Made by a program: the position numbers and the translations under genes. Positions 16,223 to 23,300 of a DNA stretch of 26,091 nucleotides are shown in pieces (within the stretch, counting starts at the first letter, position 1; each line of letters opens with the position of its first letter). The notes under the pieces are model-generated. The model saw only the letters and a program-made list of their open reading frames with translations, was not told the origin of the DNA and did not search any database. The stretch comes from a virus: the IMG/VR virus record IMGVR_UViG_3300031963_000825, positions 1 through 26,091 of that record. The stretch is one strand, 5' to 3'.

Positions 16223-16491
16223 TAGTCTTCATCCTCTTCGTCAGTAAACTTGCTAGCATCTATGTCTTTGGGTAATTCAAAGTTTACCCACGCTGGATAT
16301 GATTCTTTATCCATCACGAGACTTAGGCAGATATCTTCAGGAAAACCTGCTGCTCTAAGCGCATTATAATATTCGTTGAGCCAGATAGCGTATACTTCAA
16401 GCTTGCTATGGAACGGATTCTTGACTGTTCGTACTCGCTTGACCTGTCTAACTTTCTTGCGGGGAGCCGCCTTCTTCTTGCGTGGTGGCAT
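16222..16491 (-). CDS. Small protein with basic head and acidic tail
   Basis: This 89-residue protein has a strong GGAGGAG site 3 bp upstream of the ATG. Residues 1-25 are highly basic (PPRKKKAAPRKKVRQVKR). Residues about 30-60 form a helical core (KLEVYAIWLNEYYNALRAAGFPEDICLSLV). The last 10 residues are acidic (FTDEEDED). The helical core pattern EVYAI-x-LNEYY-x-ALR-x-AGF occurs in small phage proteins encoded beside portal genes, with no established role. The opposite charges at the ends may serve DNA or protein binding during head assembly. Confidence 0.63.
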   Translation of the reverse strand: MPPRKKKAAPRKKVRQVKRVRTVKNPFHSKLEVYAIWLNEYYNALRAAGFPEDICLSLVMDKESYPAWVNFELPKDIDASKFTDEEDED

Positions 16492-16499
16492 ATCTCCTC

Positions 16500-18281
16500 C
16501 TAGATGGGTCGTCGCTGGATGGTGGTGGCTCTACCTGTTGCCCCACCTGCTCCTGTCAGGCTTGCTAAAATTTGTTGCACATCAGGCGTTGGTGCTGGGG
16601 CTGCTTCTACTGGAGAAGGAGCGCCTCCCACCGGAGCTTCAGCGGGAGCAGGGGACGGTTGCTCAACCATAGAAGGGGCAGCTCCGGCAGGAGGAACCTG
16701 TTGCTGAGGAGCGAAGATGTCCTCAATAGCGTCTTCCAAAGCCCGTCCCTTTTGTCTTGCTTTGATAACTGATGCGATCTGTCGTACGATGTTAGAAGCA
16801 TCTCCACCCGTTGCAGCCATCTGTGGGATAGCCTGGGTATATGCTTGTAGAGATCCAAGAAGCGCTTGGCGCATATTCTCGATCTCAATCTTCTCGAGCT
16901 CTTGTGTCACGTTGACCGTGAACGGAAGCTCACGCATTGCCAGATCCTTGGAGATCAAACCGCCACCAAGAGCCTGGAGCATAAAGATCAGACCCTGTGC
17001 TGGATTGAGACCGGCAAGCATACCATAACGGACATCTGCCGAGTAGTCACCCTTGATATCTTTGCGTGGGCTGTACTCAATTTCGTATGGGCTACCAGCA
17101 TCCACACCACGAATCGTCTTGGTCTCTGGGAAGATCTGCTCGTCGACGGCAAAGCAAATCGAGATCACATCGCGCAGTGCGCTAGCGAAGATAGCCTGTG
17201 CGCTCTTGACTTGGGTATCGAATGCACCCATAAGAGCCTGCACGCCTTGACCGGTGACGATTGACGCGTCGATGTTTCCGGTGCGACCCTCAGGGTAACG
17301 AGCACCGGTACGAAGTTCTTGATTGAGAAGAGTCTGCTCGGTGAATGCACCGGCTGGGATGTTGAGCTCTACGCGACGAACCGCAGCAGGAGATGCTGTA
17401 CGGATGATAGCGTCGCCACCAAGTGGAAGCTCCTGGACATCTTGAGGAAGAACGATGGGTGCCTGGACCGACTTCTCTGCTGCCTCCATAGCAAGGAGCG
17501 CGAATCGGTTGCGGAGCAACTGGATACCGATGATGTCGTCGAACTGACCACGCAGTTCTCCGTCAACGGATGGCTTGCGAGCTACCACAATCATCATCTT
17601 GCCAAGCGGGTTCTTGGCGCGGGAGAGAACAAGGTTGTCCTTGTTGGGTAGGTATACGACGGACTGGTCTGAATCGTAATATCGAACGAGCTCTATCTGT
17701 GCAGTAAGGTCTTGCTTGTAGCCTTCACTACCAAGAAGCTCATATTCGAACTCTGGAAACATCGAGACAAGCTCGCCCAGTGTTAGCATATACCGCTTTG
17801 CGAATGCGACACATCGTCCATAGCGATCAAACTCTGGGTAAGCACCCAGTGGGTTTTCTATGCGGATGCGAGGCATCTTCGCTTCCTCATCCAATTCGAT
17901 AACGAATGGGAGGAAACCGTATGTTAGGTACCAGTCTGCGCCAGAGTACATCTGGACAGCGAGGTCGGAGTGTGAGAAATAGTTTGAGGCGATGCGTGTG
18001 CGCCTATCGGCGAAGGCACGGGCTCGGTCAGAGGTCTGGTTGGCTGCGGAGCAGTTGACAGCAGGTAGCGGAGCCATAACCTCAGAGAGGTCGCGGGCTA
18101 CGATGTCAATGAAGTTTGCTACGACGTTAGCGTCAACGCCATCTGGGAAGAAGTCTGGATAGACCTCAGCGATTCGTCCCTTGCGTACAGCGAGGACGTC
18201 AAGGTTGCGTGCATCGCGGTCAGCGCTGCGGTAGCGCATCGACTGCACACGTGCAGCAATTTGTTCCTGTGAGAGCGCCAT
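16500..18281 (-). CDS. Portal protein
   Basis: This 593-residue protein should form the ring at one capsid vertex through which DNA is pumped. The chosen start is the ATG at 18281, with AGGAAC just upstream and 5 bp after the terminase stop; a GTG at 18308 is in frame but overlaps terminase and has no good site. Portal-like features are an N-terminal RYRSADRDARNLDVLAVRKG region, SDLAVQMYSGADWYLTYGFLPFVIE (about 107-131), NPLGAYPEFDRYGRC (about 143-157), and a helical stem in the C-terminal half (LLRNRFALLAMEAAEKSVQAP). The last 75 residues are Pro/Ala-rich and probably disordered. Position directly after terminase supports the call strongly. Confidence 0.85.
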   Translation of the reverse strand: MALSQEQIAARVQSMRYRSADRDARNLDVLAVRKGRIAEVYPDFFPDGVDANVVANFIDIVARDLSEVMAPLPAVNCSAANQTSDRARAFADRRTRIASNYFSHSDLAVQMYSGADWYLTYGFLPFVIELDEEAKMPRIRIENPLGAYPEFDRYGRCVAFAKRYMLTLGELVSMFPEFEYELLGSEGYKQDLTAQIELVRYYDSDQSVVYLPNKDNLVLSRAKNPLGKMMIVVARKPSVDGELRGQFDDIIGIQLLRNRFALLAMEAAEKSVQAPIVLPQDVQELPLGGDAIIRTASPAAVRRVELNIPAGAFTEQTLLNQELRTGARYPEGRTGNIDASIVTGQGVQALMGAFDTQVKSAQAIFASALRDVISICFAVDEQIFPETKTIRGVDAGSPYEIEYSPRKDIKGDYSADVRYGMLAGLNPAQGLIFMLQALGGGLISKDLAMRELPFTVNVTQELEKIEIENMRQALLGSLQAYTQAIPQMAATGGDASNIVRQIASVIKARQKGRALEDAIEDIFAPQQQVPPAGAAPSMVEQPSPAPAEAPVGGAPSPVEAAPAPTPDVQQILASLTGAGGATGRATTIQRRPI

Positions 18282-18286
18282 AGTTC

Positions 18287-20152
18287 CTATCCGTATACTT
18301 GGGACCACTGCTCAGCGAAAGCTTCTTCGAGGTTGATAGACCCTCGTTGTGCCTTCTGCTGTCTAGTAGTCCAGCGATTGTTCATCCACCTTGACACCTG
18401 TGACCCCATCTGCATCATCTCGCGGATGCGGATGATAGCAAACCAGAGAGCCATCACGGTATCGGTTGGGTTTCTCGTGTCAGCTTTCCAGGTGATCAGT
18501 TGCTGGACGAGGGTCTTGAGACCTTCAGATCCTTCGTTGGAAGGAAGCTCGATTATGTTGTTGTCTTGGAATCGTCCGTCACGAAGAGTCCCGAAAAGCA
18601 TTGCCATAGAAGCGACACCAAAACTAGTGTCCCACTTATTCTTACCAGTAAAGTGAGAACCCAGCGAGCAGCCGTGAGCAGCGAGCCAATTGCGGAGATC
18701 GTCGTCCAGAGCGTATGCTTTCTGGTGTGCGTTGATCTCAATGCGCAACTCCTGTGGTCGGTATCGCTGCACCCAATCCTCGATCAGGTTGCGAATCTTT
18801 TGTGGGCTAGGCTCGGTCATATTGACTGCGTCGAGGACATAGATCTTGCCGTCGACCTTGTTGTAGGTAGCCACGACTGCACCTGTGGCACCAGCCATTG
18901 CTGGGTCAAGACCTATAACGGTAAAGCCCTCAACAGACTTTGGGTGACCAGCAGCGCCAGACTTGAGCGGTCCGCGCTTTCGCATTCCGTTGACCGAACC
19001 TGCGATGCAGGCTGGGGCAAAGATCGAATCTTCTTGGACGTCCTCTTGTTGGTAGACCATTGCCCAGACAGAAGGCGCCACTTCGCTTCGTCGAGTGAAG
19101 AGAGACGGTCCATCCCACTTGGGGTAGAGTCCTTGTTCATTCGCTTCATCGATGTCGCCTTCGGGCCTATCAGTCCAGGGCCAGAGGGTTTTCCAGTTGG
19201 CTGGCTTCTCGTCGAACTCCAACACCGCTGGCATCGCCATATAGGTGAATGGGCTCTTACCGCCAGTCCATTGACCGCCGTCCCGGATCATCTTGTATAA
19301 ATCTATGGGAGCGACACGGGTTCCTACTACAAGCAGTTTTCCGTGCCGTCCCAGACGGGTGATGACTTCTTTTTGAAGCCATTCAATTTGCTTCTCCCAC
19401 TCGTGGGCATTTGCGTTCATCACCACATCGTCGAGGATAATCAGATCGGCGCGAGCACCATAGATCTGAGATCCAAAACCAAGAGCTTGGACCGTAGGGT
19501 CCTTTTCGCCTGAGTCACGTCCTGTACCCAGGTAGATCATATCTGCCGACCAAGTGTTGCTGTCAGCCTTGTAGCCACCCTGGGGTCCGAAGGACACCTG
19601 TAGCTTAGTCCAGTTCGGATGGCTAAGCCTGGTCTTGATTGCCGAGAGGAACTTGCGAGCCATACCCTGGGTCTTAGAAACAATAATGATTCGGACGTTG
19701 GGGTCTGTCGCAATCCGGTAGGTCACGTAGTTGATTGTGATGACCGTCGACTTGGCGTGCTCGGGTGGGACGTTGATCAGGACTCGGTTGGGGTTGGATA
19801 CCTCGTAGGTCATCGCCGGGTGGGTGAAGCGTGGCTCCCTACCCTCAATCAGGTCGACCCAGGAGAGGTGGTGGTCGAAGAGTTTGGTCTCTAGGAACTG
19901 CTCGGAGAAGTCCTCGAAGGAGATATCCTTCAGGGCGCTCAGGTCAGCCTTGACACCCTTACCTTCAAGCCGAGCTTTATCGGCTGCTGCCTTGAACTCG
20001 GCGTTAGCCATTGACCATTGGCGGAAGGTGACGTCATTTCGCCCTACAGCCCTCATCGCATCGATGATGGTCGCCCCATTGGCTAGGAGCTCGAGGACCT
20101 GCTTCTGGGCCACATCCTTGGGGATGTCCTGTTTTCCTGGCTTACGCCCCAT
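18287..20152 (-). CDS. terL: Terminase large subunit with N-terminal HTH
   Basis: This 621-residue motor-nuclease packages DNA into the prohead. The ATPase shows a variant Walker A (VPPEHAKST, 128-136), a Walker B (LIILDD, 237-242) and a coupling motif (VVGTR, about 275-279). The nuclease shows the three acidic positions of the RNase H-like fold: D416 in VIGLDPA, E472 in RIEIN and D564 in PTDTVMALW. Residues about 16-60 form a helix-turn-helix (VLELLANGATIIDAMRAVG) of the kind found in terminase small subunits, and no separate small-subunit gene is visible in the window. The gene heads the late operon, after the 1-kb control region. Start ATG at 20152, preceded by GGGGA. Confidence 0.93.
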   Translation of the reverse strand: MGRKPGKQDIPKDVAQKQVLELLANGATIIDAMRAVGRNDVTFRQWSMANAEFKAAADKARLEGKGVKADLSALKDISFEDFSEQFLETKLFDHHLSWVDLIEGREPRFTHPAMTYEVSNPNRVLINVPPEHAKSTVITINYVTYRIATDPNVRIIIVSKTQGMARKFLSAIKTRLSHPNWTKLQVSFGPQGGYKADSNTWSADMIYLGTGRDSGEKDPTVQALGFGSQIYGARADLIILDDVVMNANAHEWEKQIEWLQKEVITRLGRHGKLLVVGTRVAPIDLYKMIRDGGQWTGGKSPFTYMAMPAVLEFDEKPANWKTLWPWTDRPEGDIDEANEQGLYPKWDGPSLFTRRSEVAPSVWAMVYQQEDVQEDSIFAPACIAGSVNGMRKRGPLKSGAAGHPKSVEGFTVIGLDPAMAGATGAVVATYNKVDGKIYVLDAVNMTEPSPQKIRNLIEDWVQRYRPQELRIEINAHQKAYALDDDLRNWLAAHGCSLGSHFTGKNKWDTSFGVASMAMLFGTLRDGRFQDNNIIELPSNEGSEGLKTLVQQLITWKADTRNPTDTVMALWFAIIRIREMMQMGSQVSRWMNNRWTTRQQKAQRGSINLEEAFAEQWSQVYG

Positions 20153-20210
20153 CAGTTATCCCCATTCAGAAAACGATCATATATCGGTGCCGTGAAACGG
20201 CATAGTCCCC

Positions 20211-20312
20211 CCATATATAGTTATATATTATATATATTATATAGGAGCTTGCGTAGTCCAGAACGGAGCAAGCTCCGTATATGGAATATAAAATATATTA
20301 CATATAAGATAA
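20211..20312. repeat. AT-rich blocks flanking a 9-bp inverted repeat
   Basis: Two almost pure A/T stretches (about 20211-20243 and 20277-20312) enclose a perfect inverted repeat, GGAGCTTGC (20244-20252) and GCAAGCTCC (20268-20276), with a 15-nt loop. The outer bases can extend the pairing weakly (TATA with GTATA). GC-rich cruciform arms inside AT-rich DNA are a common form of phage origin or of a strong operator. It lies 90-125 bp upstream of terminase. Confidence 0.55.
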
Positions 20313-20321
20313 CCTGTGCAA
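20292..20321 (-). promoter_or_regulatory. Candidate late promoter
   Basis: On the minus strand TTGCAC (20316-20321) is followed after 18 bp by TATATT (20292-20297), reading toward terminase. A second -10-like TATAAT lies nearer the gene (20236-20241) but has only a weak TTCTGG at -35. In such AT-rich DNA -10 matches are cheap, so this is a candidate only. Confidence 0.35.
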
Positions 20322-20363
20322 ATCGCAAAAACGCACACTTTAGACTGAACTATTTTTAGAATA

Positions 20364-20378
20364 ACCCCCGAAGGGGGT
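20364..20378. terminator. GC-rich hairpin, possible insulator
   Basis: ACCCCC and GGGGGT form a 6-bp stem with a GAA loop. On the minus strand the following bases are TATTCT, only weakly U-rich; on the plus strand AAAACC follows. It may stop stray transcripts between the divergent arms or serve as a protein site. Terminator function is not clear. Confidence 0.3.
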
Positions 20379-20530
20379 AAAACCGCAGGTCAGAAGCTAT
20401 ATATAGCCCCCCTGATATAACAGAAATATTTGGGTTGACTATATACATAATATACAAGCGCGATTTATAAAGCCTCGGGTCGAACCCTCGACCTCTACTA
20501 GAGGGTTAGACTCAGGAAGTTCCCAGGATT

Positions 20531-20843
20531 CTCTCAGTATTCTTTCGGTTAGGGCATATAGTAATAAACGGACATTAGGTAAAAGTCGGATATGTCGCAT
20601 AAGTCGTATTGATGGAAGGCTCGACTATCTCCCCAGACAATTCTCAGGAATCTCTCAGCCCCCTCTCAGCATATTAGAACATCTGTTCGATAGGGTCGAT
20701 AGTGTGACCTGCGTCTCACTTTCCCGTTACCTATTGACTCTCGCCCGGAAGTGTGGTAGGTGTCCGTTTTGCCCTTATTCGTCCGTTTTGTCTACTGTCA
20801 ATAGCGACACGCCCAGATTCCAAGATTCTAGGCAGACTCTCAG
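20531..20843 (+). repeat. CTCTCAG repeats, three copies in 11-bp phase
   Basis: CTCTCAG occurs at 20531, 20652, 20663 and 20837, and TTCTCAG at 20641, all on the plus strand. The three in the middle place TCTCAG at 20642, 20653 and 20664, exactly 11 bp apart, so they lie on one face of the helix. This is the arrangement expected for iterons or cooperative operator sites. Confidence 0.45.
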
Positions 20844-21130
20844 GTTCCGTTCACCTAATGTTCATCTTGCTGAGCGTGGATTCGATTAGGTGATTCGAAG
20901 GGTTCGGGTTTACACTTCGGGTTATCGGTTGGAAGAACCACCGGTGAGAGTGACCGAAGCGGGCAATCCGCGTGAACTAGGTCTGAATCCTCAATCCGGT
21001 CAGATTGTCACCGAAGATTCACGAACCGGGTTCACATCGTAGTCGCAAAGCGTGGATGCCCTAGACCAAGCGCCGAAAGTGTCGATTCTCTCCCATAGTA
21101 AGTGATTCGCCTAGTTGTTTATAAGTAGGT

Positions 21131-21200
21131 TCGGGAGGGTTCGATTCCCTCCCGGACTACTGCCGGAAGGTATCCGGTGAAACTAGGTTAGGGGTTAGAT
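21131..21200 (+). promoter_or_regulatory. Structured 5' leader, copy 1 (T-arm-like)
   Basis: Hairpin 1 pairs TTCGGGAGGG with CCCTCCCGGA around the 7-base loop TTCGATT, the sequence of a tRNA T-arm. Hairpin 2 pairs CCGGA (21163-21167) with TCCGG (21173-21177) around a 5-base loop. A conserved block follows (21182-21200), containing AGGGG as ribosome-binding site, and ends at the ATG of the 97-residue gene. The shared 14-mer GGGTTCGATTCCCT starts 64 bp before the ATG. No full tRNA can be folded here. Copy 2 precedes the next gene. Confidence 0.6.
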
Positions 21201-21494
21201 ATGACGGTTGCCACGATTAGAGAAGTTCGCTCAACCGCGAGAGGGAGACACTCGCTCGCCACGCGAACACGCTCACAACGGACACGCTATGACTTCCCGG
21301 TAACAATTACCGATAAGTCCGGCAAGGTTCGGGTAGTATCCGGGGAAGTGGTTCGACCTAAGCGTGGTCGCAAGGGTCGCACTAGTAAGAATCGCAAGGT
21401 TGCCTACCGCCTAAGCGCACAACGCGTGAAGGGTTCGGGCGATACCTTCGATGCGCGAGTGATGCGCGAAATAGGTACGATTCACCAAGATTAG
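21201..21494 (+). CDS. Small basic protein of unknown function
   Basis: This 97-residue protein is the first gene of the rightward arm. The ATG follows AGGGG by 6 bp. The product is rich in Arg, Lys, Ser and Thr, with a basic N-terminus (STARGRHSLATRTRSQRTR), a beta-like segment (YDFPVTITDKSGKVRVVSGEVV, about 30-51) and a very basic centre (RPKRGRKGRTSKNRKVAYRL). The last 25 residues are mixed. It may bind nucleic acid, as many first early phage proteins do, but no family is recognised. It is controlled by a structured leader shared with the next gene, which suggests the two are regulated together. Confidence 0.7.
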   Translation: MTVATIREVRSTARGRHSLATRTRSQRTRYDFPVTITDKSGKVRVVSGEVVRPKRGRKGRTSKNRKVAYRLSAQRVKGSGDTFDARVMREIGTIHQD

Positions 21495-21503
21495 AGCAAG
21501 GTA

Positions 21504-21587
21504 GGCGTGAAGGGTTCACGCAGGGTTCGATTCCCTGCCACGCCACGCACTAGCGATACACGCTAGGCACTAGGTTAGGGGCTTGAT
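21504..21587 (+). promoter_or_regulatory. Structured 5' leader, copy 2 (T-arm-like)
   Basis: The same layout as copy 1. GCAGGG and CCCTGC enclose the loop TTCGATT (14-mer at 21523-21536, 65 bp before the ATG). Hairpin 2 pairs CTAGCG (21550-21555) with CGCTAG (21561-21566) around a 5-base loop. The block at 21569-21587 matches copy 1 at 17 of 19 bases. In addition GGCGTG (21504-21509) can pair with CACGCC (21539-21544), giving a 42-nt acceptor/T-arm minihelix, or CGTGAA (21506-21511) can pair with TTCACG (21515-21520); the two folds exclude each other. Confidence 0.62.
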
Positions 21588-21911
21588 ATGAGTAGTAACT
21601 ATCAAGGATGGTCTAATCAAGAGACTTGGGCGATGGCGCTACATATGGCGAATGACTCAGGACTCAATGAACACTCGCTAGGCTATGCCGGTGCGGAACT
21701 TGAGAACTACCCTAATGATGGTGATTCGGTGAACATCGAACACCTAGCCGAAACCCTTCGGCATTGGATAGAGGAAAGCATCTTCTCCTATGAGAATGTG
21801 AAAGCAAGCCGATATGTGTACGCTATACTTCTCGATGTGGGGTCACTATGGAAGATCGACTACCGCGAGATAGCCGAAAGCCTTATCAACCGAGTGAAAG
21901 AGGGGGAATAA
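21588..21911 (+). CDS. Small phage protein with YxGWxNxETW motif
   Basis: This 107-residue protein begins MSSNYQGWSNQETWAMALHMAND. That opening (Y-x-GW-x-N-x-ETW, then a helix ending in ND) is the signature of a family of short proteins found widely in phages, probably the DUF7249-like group; I am recalling the motif, not a database hit. The rest is helical (HLAETLRHWIEESIFSYE, YAILLDVGSLWKIDYREIAESLINRV). No function is established. The ATG follows the second copy of the structured leader, with AGGGG upstream. It is 2 bp from the following gene. Confidence 0.74.
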   Translation: MSSNYQGWSNQETWAMALHMANDSGLNEHSLGYAGAELENYPNDGDSVNIEHLAETLRHWIEESIFSYENVKASRYVYAILLDVGSLWKIDYREIAESLINRVKEGE

Positions 21912-21913
21912 GT

Positions 21914-22099
21914 ATGAGCGAGAACCTATTACTAGACCTTACCGAAACCGAGGTCGAAGTGATGCGCCAAGCATTACGCCATCACATCGAACACTACAAG
22001 CGAAACGATTTCCGAATCCTAGCGAACCGGACGGGAGACTTGCTCAACAAGGTCAATGACGCTATCATCGACTCCAAGCGAGAGAAGGAGAGAATATGA
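21914..22099 (+). CDS. 61-residue helical protein, unknown
   Basis: Read from the ATG at 21914, 2 bp after the previous stop and behind a GGGGG site; a longer in-frame extension upstream lies inside the previous gene and is unlikely. The product begins MSENLLLDLTETEVEVMRQAL and is predicted to be two helices with conserved-looking LRHHIEHYKRNDFRIL in the middle and a basic end (DSKREKERI). It ends in ATGA with the amidoligase gene, so translation of the two is coupled. It may be an accessory of the downstream enzymes, but nothing in the sequence shows this. Confidence 0.68.
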   Translation: MSENLLLDLTETEVEVMRQALRHHIEHYKRNDFRILANRTGDLLNKVNDAIIDSKREKERI

Positions 22100-23289
22100 C
22101 CGATGAAGTGAACTACGAGTGCGCTAGTTGCGGATGGATTACCGCGCATCGTGACCAACTCTACGAGATAGGCGAGTCGCTCTATTGCGACACTTGCTCA
22201 AGGGTATGTGACCGATGTGGTGACCGAACCGGCGAGGATTTCTACTTCATCGAGGGCATCGAGGAATCGTGGTGCGAAGAGTGCGCTATGGATAACTCGA
22301 CCTATTGCGACAACTGCGATGCTCGCTATCACGATAGTCGGGTGTCCTTCTATACCCTCAACGACACCGATGAGTCGATGTGCGAGTATTGCGCCAGCAA
22401 TAATCACTCGTGGTGCGATGACCACAATGTGTACTATAACGCCGAGTGTTGCGAGTGTGAGTCTGACCCTCGCTCAAGCATCCACGATTACTCCTATAAG
22501 CCAGACCCGGAGTTCATCGGTACCGACAAGCACAACCTATACTTCGGCATCGAAGTTGAGACGGAAGTATGGGGAGACTTAGGGGAAGCGGCAAGAGCGA
22601 TAGGTATGGAGACATCCTTCTATCTCAAGAATGATTCATCCATCGGTGCTAACACCAAGCGTAGGGGATTCGAGGTTGTCTCTCATCCTCACACGCTTGA
22701 TGCGTGGATGTCTCCCGATAACCCGATGCTTCGCTACCTTGAGGACATCCGGCGCAACTTCACCGCTAGGTCTTGGGATGCTGAGTCCTCGTGTGGATTA
22801 CACATCCACATATCACGCGCCGGGTTCGGTTCCGGTGCTCATACTCATCGGTTCCTCTCGCTCGTGTACTCCAACGCTATCGAGATGTCTAAGTTAGGTG
22901 GTCGCAAGGGTAGTAGTTACGCCAAGTTCTCGGATGTGTACAAGTTCGACGATTACGGCAGACCTTACCGAGACTTCCGCGACAAGATTCACAATAGCCG
23001 GATGACCGAGCGATATAGCGCGGTCAATACTCTCAACCGAGAGACACTAGAGTTGCGATGGTTCCAAGGTACGCTCAAGCGTGACGGAATCCTCGCCAAC
23101 ATCCAACTCGCTCACGCTATGGTGGAGTACACACGCTACATCACAGTAGCGCAAGTGCGAGAAGGTGCTTTGCGTTGGGATCGATTCGCTCATTGGGTCG
23201 CTAGTATGGGTACATATCCACAACTAGCCGACAAGATAGCGCGACTCGATGCTGTCTCACTATCCATCAAGCCGACACTCAATGCCTAG
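22096..23289 (+). CDS. Amidoligase-family enzyme with Cys-rich N-terminus
   Basis: This 397-residue protein has two parts. Residues 1-125 contain 16 Cys, most as CxxC pairs (9/12, 31/34, 38/41, 60/63, 71/74, 96/99), so a run of zinc-binding knuckles is likely. Residues about 145-397 carry the marks of Amidoligase_2, a glutamine-synthetase-like COOH-NH2 ligase: YFGIEVETE (149-157) with metal-binding Glu, KNDSSIG (178-184), FEVVSHP (192-198), CGLHIHIS (233-240), ERYSAVN (305-311) and TLELRWFQGTL (317-327). The family uses ATP to join a carboxylate and an amine, giving peptide-like or gamma-glutamyl bonds; this enzyme's substrate is unknown. It overlaps the previous gene by ATGA and is followed by an amidotransferase, which could supply ammonia. 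Confidence 0.84.
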   Translation: MTDEVNYECASCGWITAHRDQLYEIGESLYCDTCSRVCDRCGDRTGEDFYFIEGIEESWCEECAMDNSTYCDNCDARYHDSRVSFYTLNDTDESMCEYCASNNHSWCDDHNVYYNAECCECESDPRSSIHDYSYKPDPEFIGTDKHNLYFGIEVETEVWGDLGEAARAIGMETSFYLKNDSSIGANTKRRGFEVVSHPHTLDAWMSPDNPMLRYLEDIRRNFTARSWDAESSCGLHIHISRAGFGSGAHTHRFLSLVYSNAIEMSKLGGRKGSSYAKFSDVYKFDDYGRPYRDFRDKIHNSRMTERYSAVNTLNRETLELRWFQGTLKRDGILANIQLAHAMVEYTRYITVAQVREGALRWDRFAHWVASMGTYPQLADKIARLDAVSLSIKPTLNA

Positions 23290-23300
23290 GGGGTAATGAT

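Larger units (their letters stand above)
20153..21200. other. 1-kb intergenic control region between divergent arms
   Basis: No convincing gene lies here. From left to right it holds: the TGCCGT-GAA-ACGGCA hairpin (20188-20202) in the terminase leader; an AT-rich stretch with a 9-bp inverted repeat (20211-20312); an ACCCCC-GAA-GGGGGT hairpin (20364-20378); a stretch rich in CTCTCAG copies (20531-20843); two direct copies of GTCCGTTTTG 19 bp apart (20762 and 20781); and the first T-arm-like leader (from 21131). A plus-strand frame is open from 20416 to 20886 but has no ATG. Divergent transcription, AT-rich DNA and phased repeats make this the best candidate for the replication origin and early/late switch. 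That is inference. Confidence 0.6.

Noticed and set aside
18500-19300. A 266-codon plus-strand open frame
   Set aside because: It is antisense to the ATPase and nuclease domains of the terminase, has no ribosome-binding site and no recognisable motif.
20435-20456. Early promoter with TTGACT and TATACA
   Set aside because: The spacing between the two hexamers is 10 bp, too short for a normal sigma-70-type promoter, and no other -10 lies 16-18 bp away.
21137-21150. Attachment site carrying a host tRNA 3' end
   Set aside because: A phage attP often holds the 3' half of a tRNA, but there is no integrase in the window, and two copies at 64 and 65 bp from start codons fit a leader element better.
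21039-21160. A tRNA gene ending in GGACTAC
   Set aside because: The 3' part looks like a T-arm and GTAGTC at 21039 could pair with GACTAC at the end, but the span would be 122 nt and no D-arm or anticodon arm can be drawn. The same T-arm motif recurs at the same distance before the next gene.
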